A DNA stretch of 64,000 nucleotides from a virus. Made by a program: the position numbers and the translations under genes. Each line of letters begins with the position of its first letter. Position 1 is the stretch's first letter. The notes beneath the pieces are model-generated. The model had not been told where the DNA came from. It saw nothing but the letters and a program-made list of their open reading frames with translations, and ran no database searches. Of the stretch, positions 61,169-64,000 are shown in pieces. Location: IMG/VR virus record IMGVR_UViG_3300033571_024432, positions 1 through 64,000 of that record; one strand, 5' to 3'.

Positions 61169-61864
61169 ATGGTAGAATATAATAACAAAATTTATTTATA
61201 TGAAGATAATATAGGATATGTTGAGTATATTCAACATGTTGGTAATGATTTAACAATCGTTAATGCTGCGCGTGTATCGACAGGAAAAGAATCTGTAAAT
61301 TTTGAAGAGAAAGATAGGAAATTATTAGATTTTCTGATCAAATCAGGACATACATCAACTCTTGAACATAATATCTTAACTGTTAGATGTAAAGTTCCAA
61401 TGTTTATTTCTAAACAACATATGAGGCATAGAACACAATCATATAATGAAATAAGTAGAAGATATACAGCAGAAAAAATTGAATTTTATATCCCTGATTC
61501 ATTAAGACCGCAGGATAAAAAGAATCGTCAAGCAACATTGATGGAAGAATATAATCCTTTATTAGAAACAACAGGCTTTGATGCTATTAATAGTTTAAGA
61601 TTACATTGTGAAAATTCAAAAAAAGTATATGATGAAATGATTCAAAAAGGTGTAGGAAGAGAAATGGCTAGAATGTATTTACCTCAGAATTTATATACTA
61701 CATATTGGGCTACAGCTAATTTAAATAATTGGATGGATTTTGTATCTAAAAGATCTCATATAGATGCGCAATATGAGATTAGACAATTGGCTGAAGGTGT
61801 TGAAAAAATTATTAGAGATTTATGGCCTTTTGCATATGAATCATATTTAAATAATAAAAAATAA
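61169..61864 (+). CDS. thyX: FAD-dependent thymidylate synthase (canonical)
   Basis: A 231-residue protein with the ThyX signature RHRTQSYNEISRRY (R86-H87-R88, S91). Other ThyX motifs: AARVSTGKES near the N-terminus, SGHTSTLEHNI, and GREMARMYLPQNLYTTYWAT with the final RSHIDAQYEIRQLAE. It makes dTMP from dUMP using methylenetetrahydrofolate and FAD. With dUTPase and NrdAB it completes a phage dTTP pathway. A second, diverged ThyX-like gene lies at 3437. Confidence 0.96.
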   Translation: MVEYNNKIYLYEDNIGYVEYIQHVGNDLTIVNAARVSTGKESVNFEEKDRKLLDFLIKSGHTSTLEHNILTVRCKVPMFISKQHMRHRTQSYNEISRRYTAEKIEFYIPDSLRPQDKKNRQATLMEEYNPLLETTGFDAINSLRLHCENSKKVYDEMIQKGVGREMARMYLPQNLYTTYWATANLNNWMDFVSKRSHIDAQYEIRQLAEGVEKIIRDLWPFAYESYLNNKK

Positions 61865-61904
61865 TAATATTGAATAAATAGATATTAATTAAAAGGAATA
61901 AACA

Positions 61905-63626
61905 GTGTTAATATCTGATGAAAGTTTATTAAGAAAATATATTAATAATTTAATATTTGAAGGTTTTACTCCACAAAATCCTTCTATTTCTTTTGTTGAT
62001 AGTAGTAAATTTATAAATCCTATTTATAATAAAATATGTAAGGAAATTTTACCATTAGTTTTAGGTGAATTAAATAAATTTTATCCTGATTTAAGTCAAT
62101 TTATATTTAAATCATTTAATAATAAATATACAGTACATAAAGATAAATTATTAAATGCATTATCTGATCCTGCTTTTATTACATCAATATTGTCTAAACT
62201 TCCTGATTTAAAAAATTTTATCGATATTAATGAAATGTTGACTCCAGATAATGTTCGATTTATAAAATTAATTAATAATAATTTAGGTGGATTTAAAATA
62301 TTAAATTCTGATACTCCTTTTAATGTTCAAATATTTTTTTCAAATAATGATGCTGGTTTATGGTCAAATAATATAACAAATATAAATATCCCAAAAGACG
62401 CATATGCAGGGTTTTTTCAATTGGTCGGATATAAACAAACAGGTATAGAATGTTATATAACTTTTAATTTATTTCATTTTATATATCACTCTTTTTTTAT
62501 ATATTATGTTGGTGTTACAAGAAAAAATGATTCATGGGAAAATGTATTTAATAAATATCTGAGTGATTCTATTAAAATTCAATTATTAAAAGTAATAAGA
62601 CATGAATTAGAGCACGCATTTCAGACAACAAATAATCTTTTAAATAAGATGAAAACTCGTCTTATTAATTATATAAATCCTATTTTAAAGCAGACAAGAA
62701 ATAAAGAAAGAAAAATAAGGGCTAAAGATAGGTTAGCAGGTAAAAATATTGCCATACCAATTAAATCAAGTATTGTATCTTTTTTAAAAGATAAAAATAC
62801 TGATTATCTTCATTTTAAAAAATTGACGCTAATATTATTAGAAACATTACGTGAAAGTCCTTCAATATCTATACAATATAGTGTTAATAAAAAAAGAAAA
62901 GGATATGGCTTTACTAAAACAAATCCTAATATTTTAAAATATTCAAATCAAAAATATGTAAATCAAAATAATAATATTGCTAGTGATCGCGAATCTAAAT
63001 TATATCGATATGATCCAGTTGAAATAATTCCGCAATTAAATGATCTTGTAATGTCATATGTATTTGCTGCTGCTGGATTTTTTGCAAATGTAGAATCGGC
63101 AATAGATTGGTTTTTTGAATTTATTGAATCTGATTTATTTAAAGAAAAATATGCTTTTGAAAAAGATTCAAAAACAAAAACTGATATATTAGAGGCATTT
63201 TTAAAGAATTCTAATTGTTTAAAAAATAAAGAGTTTGTAATTGATGATGTATTAATTAATAATAAATTACCATATAAATCTTTTAATTTTACAGAAGATT
63301 TTAATGAAATAATTAATGAATTTATTAATAATTTTAATTATATAACAATTGGTCAATCAGACTTATTATTTGATTTATTATCTGTTAAATCAAATGAACG
63401 TAATATTTATTTTGATGAAAGCACACCTACAGTAAATATTAATAGATCTGAATCTGTTTTAACAGATACTGATATCTTAAACGATCCTCAAACAAAGTCA
63501 GTAAATATTACTGATTTAAATAATTATAGAGATAAGCTTGGAAAAGAAATTAAAAATTTGTTTATTAAAAAAATGAAAAAATTGTGGCAACAAAAAAATA
63601 TGTTGAATATAAATTTAGATATTTAA
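61905..63626 (+). CDS. Leader-type putative zinc metallopeptidase (HExxH)
   Basis: A 573-residue protein starting at GTG 61905 after AAAAGGAATA. Leader MLISDESLLRKYINNLIFE before G20. The metal motif is KVIRHELEHAFQ (H233, E234, H237). A third ligand is not obvious. The N-terminal 190 residues and the C-terminal half are unrecognised, and the latter has a hydrophobic helix (VMSYVFAAAGFFANVESAID). The combination suggests a packaged, ejected protease. It converges with a minus-strand gene that shares its TTAA stop. Confidence 0.6.
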   Translation: MLISDESLLRKYINNLIFEGFTPQNPSISFVDSSKFINPIYNKICKEILPLVLGELNKFYPDLSQFIFKSFNNKYTVHKDKLLNALSDPAFITSILSKLPDLKNFIDINEMLTPDNVRFIKLINNNLGGFKILNSDTPFNVQIFFSNNDAGLWSNNITNINIPKDAYAGFFQLVGYKQTGIECYITFNLFHFIYHSFFIYYVGVTRKNDSWENVFNKYLSDSIKIQLLKVIRHELEHAFQTTNNLLNKMKTRLINYINPILKQTRNKERKIRAKDRLAGKNIAIPIKSSIVSFLKDKNTDYLHFKKLTLILLETLRESPSISIQYSVNKKRKGYGFTKTNPNILKYSNQKYVNQNNNIASDRESKLYRYDPVEIIPQLNDLVMSYVFAAAGFFANVESAIDWFFEFIESDLFKEKYAFEKDSKTKTDILEAFLKNSNCLKNKEFVIDDVLINNKLPYKSFNFTEDFNEIINEFINNFNYITIGQSDLLFDLLSVKSNERNIYFDESTPTVNINRSESVLTDTDILNDPQTKSVNITDLNNYRDKLGKEIKNLFIKKMKKLWQQKNMLNINLDI

Positions 63627-63829
63627 TCTATAATTTCATCTATAAAATGTTGCAACCAAACTAATGGTACTATATTCTTTTTACCATCTAAAAAATATTC
63701 TATTTCATCATATCCACCGTCATTTTCAGCTAAATTTATTTTTATAAAAAGACCATATACATCATCTTTTTTAAATAATTTATTCACTAACTGTTCTTTT
63801 TTATCTATGTTTTGTAAAACACTACTCAT
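63623..63829 (-). CDS. Small acidic hypothetical protein, minus strand
   Basis: A 68-residue protein on the minus strand with composition typical of real genes here (DKKEQLVNKLFKKDDVYGLF, NDGGYDEIEYFLDGKK). It overlaps the preceding gene by a shared TTAA stop, the same arrangement as at 56291-56294, which supports it as real. No clear promoter was seen, and no family is recognised. Confidence 0.5.
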   Translation of the reverse strand: MSSVLQNIDKKEQLVNKLFKKDDVYGLFIKINLAENDGGYDEIEYFLDGKKNIVPLVWLQHFIDEIID

Positions 63830-63883
63830 TTTATTATAATATTCTATATACTTACGCTAATATAAAATTAAATAGGAGTAAAA

Positions 63884-64000
63884 ATGAAATTACATGATAA
63901 TTCAATTTCGCATATTGCCAAAATTGTGCAAATGGCAATTTTAACAGGAACAGACATTGTTGATAATCTACGTTCTGTTGAATTTGATATTGAAAATGAT
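63884..64000 (+). CDS. Unrecognised protein, N-terminal part (cut by window end)
   Basis: An open frame from ATG 63884 with a good ribosome site AGGAG at 63874-63878. It encodes MKLHDNSISHIAKIVQMAIL and continues TGTDIVDNLRSVEFDIEND to the window edge. The helical start followed by IVDNLR looks like a small phage protein, but it is too short to identify. Confidence 0.65.
   Translation, partial: MKLHDNSISHIAKIVQMAILTGTDIVDNLRSVEFDIEND

Noticed and set aside
1-64000. tRNA genes, rRNA, CRISPR arrays, insertion sequences, integrase or attachment sites
   Set aside because: Spacers are short (none above 300 bases apart from the intron) and I saw no cloverleaf with CCA-like ends, no regularly spaced repeats and no transposase or integrase motifs.

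Overview
The window is a 64 kb piece of a large, very AT-rich (by eye about 25-30% GC) tailed-phage genome of the T4-like contractile-tail (myovirus) type. The evidence is a neck-to-baseplate block in T4 order (gp13-, gp14- and gp15-like proteins, sheath, tube, gp26-like, tape measure, baseplate), a T4-type replication set (gp32-like SSB, UvsX, 5'-3' exonuclease, gp41-type helicase), phage dUTPase, ThyX and NrdA/NrdB, and several TATAAATA late-promoter-like boxes. No ribosomal, tRNA, integrase or clear bacterial housekeeping genes were seen. The host cannot be named from the sequence.

Layout: 1-3.3 kb holds kinase-like and GIY-YIG genes. 3.4-5.5 kb is a nucleotide and polyamine cassette (diverged ThyX-like protein, dNMP kinase-like protein, S-adenosylmethionine decarboxylase). 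5.5-7.5 kb has small membrane and coiled-coil genes. 7.6-36 kb is the virion block: duplicated beta-rich structural proteins, neck proteins, three sheath paralogues, tube, baseplate, tape measure and an M15 peptidase. 36-38.3 kb holds a miniature family-A DNA polymerase, an HD-hydrolase-like pseudoenzyme and DUF3310. 38.3-41.6 kb has three more kinase-like genes. 41.7-52.7 kb is replication and dNTP synthesis, with two self-splicing systems: a group I intron in uvsX and a split intein in nrdA. 52.7-59.8 kb carries large unknown genes on both strands. 59.9-64 kb has two ClpP-like genes (one apparently dead), a canonical thyX and a putative zinc metallopeptidase.

The most unusual signal is shared by at least thirteen otherwise unrelated proteins scattered over the window. 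Each starts with a short amphipathic leader of about 13-26 residues that usually ends in (L/I)-x-E followed by S, A, G or T. T4 internal proteins and Alt carry comparable N-terminal capsid-targeting sequences, which the prohead protease removes at (L/I)-x-E. I therefore infer a large set of capsid-packaged, probably ejected effectors: four protein-kinase-like proteins with a DFG-type motif, a fifth more distant kinase-like protein, paralogues of a possible ADP-ribosyltransferase-like family, a HExxH metallopeptidase, small basic peptides and several unknowns. Four of these genes have a TATAAATA box just upstream on the sense strand and a fifth has one on the minus strand, as expected for late virion genes.

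The other main signals are a fractured nrdA with a split intein and a free-standing GIY-YIG endonuclease between the halves, a uvsX group I intron whose endonuclease frame runs without a stop into exon 2, and two apparent gene interruptions (a frameshift in the first sheath gene and an in-frame stop in a small membrane-protein gene).
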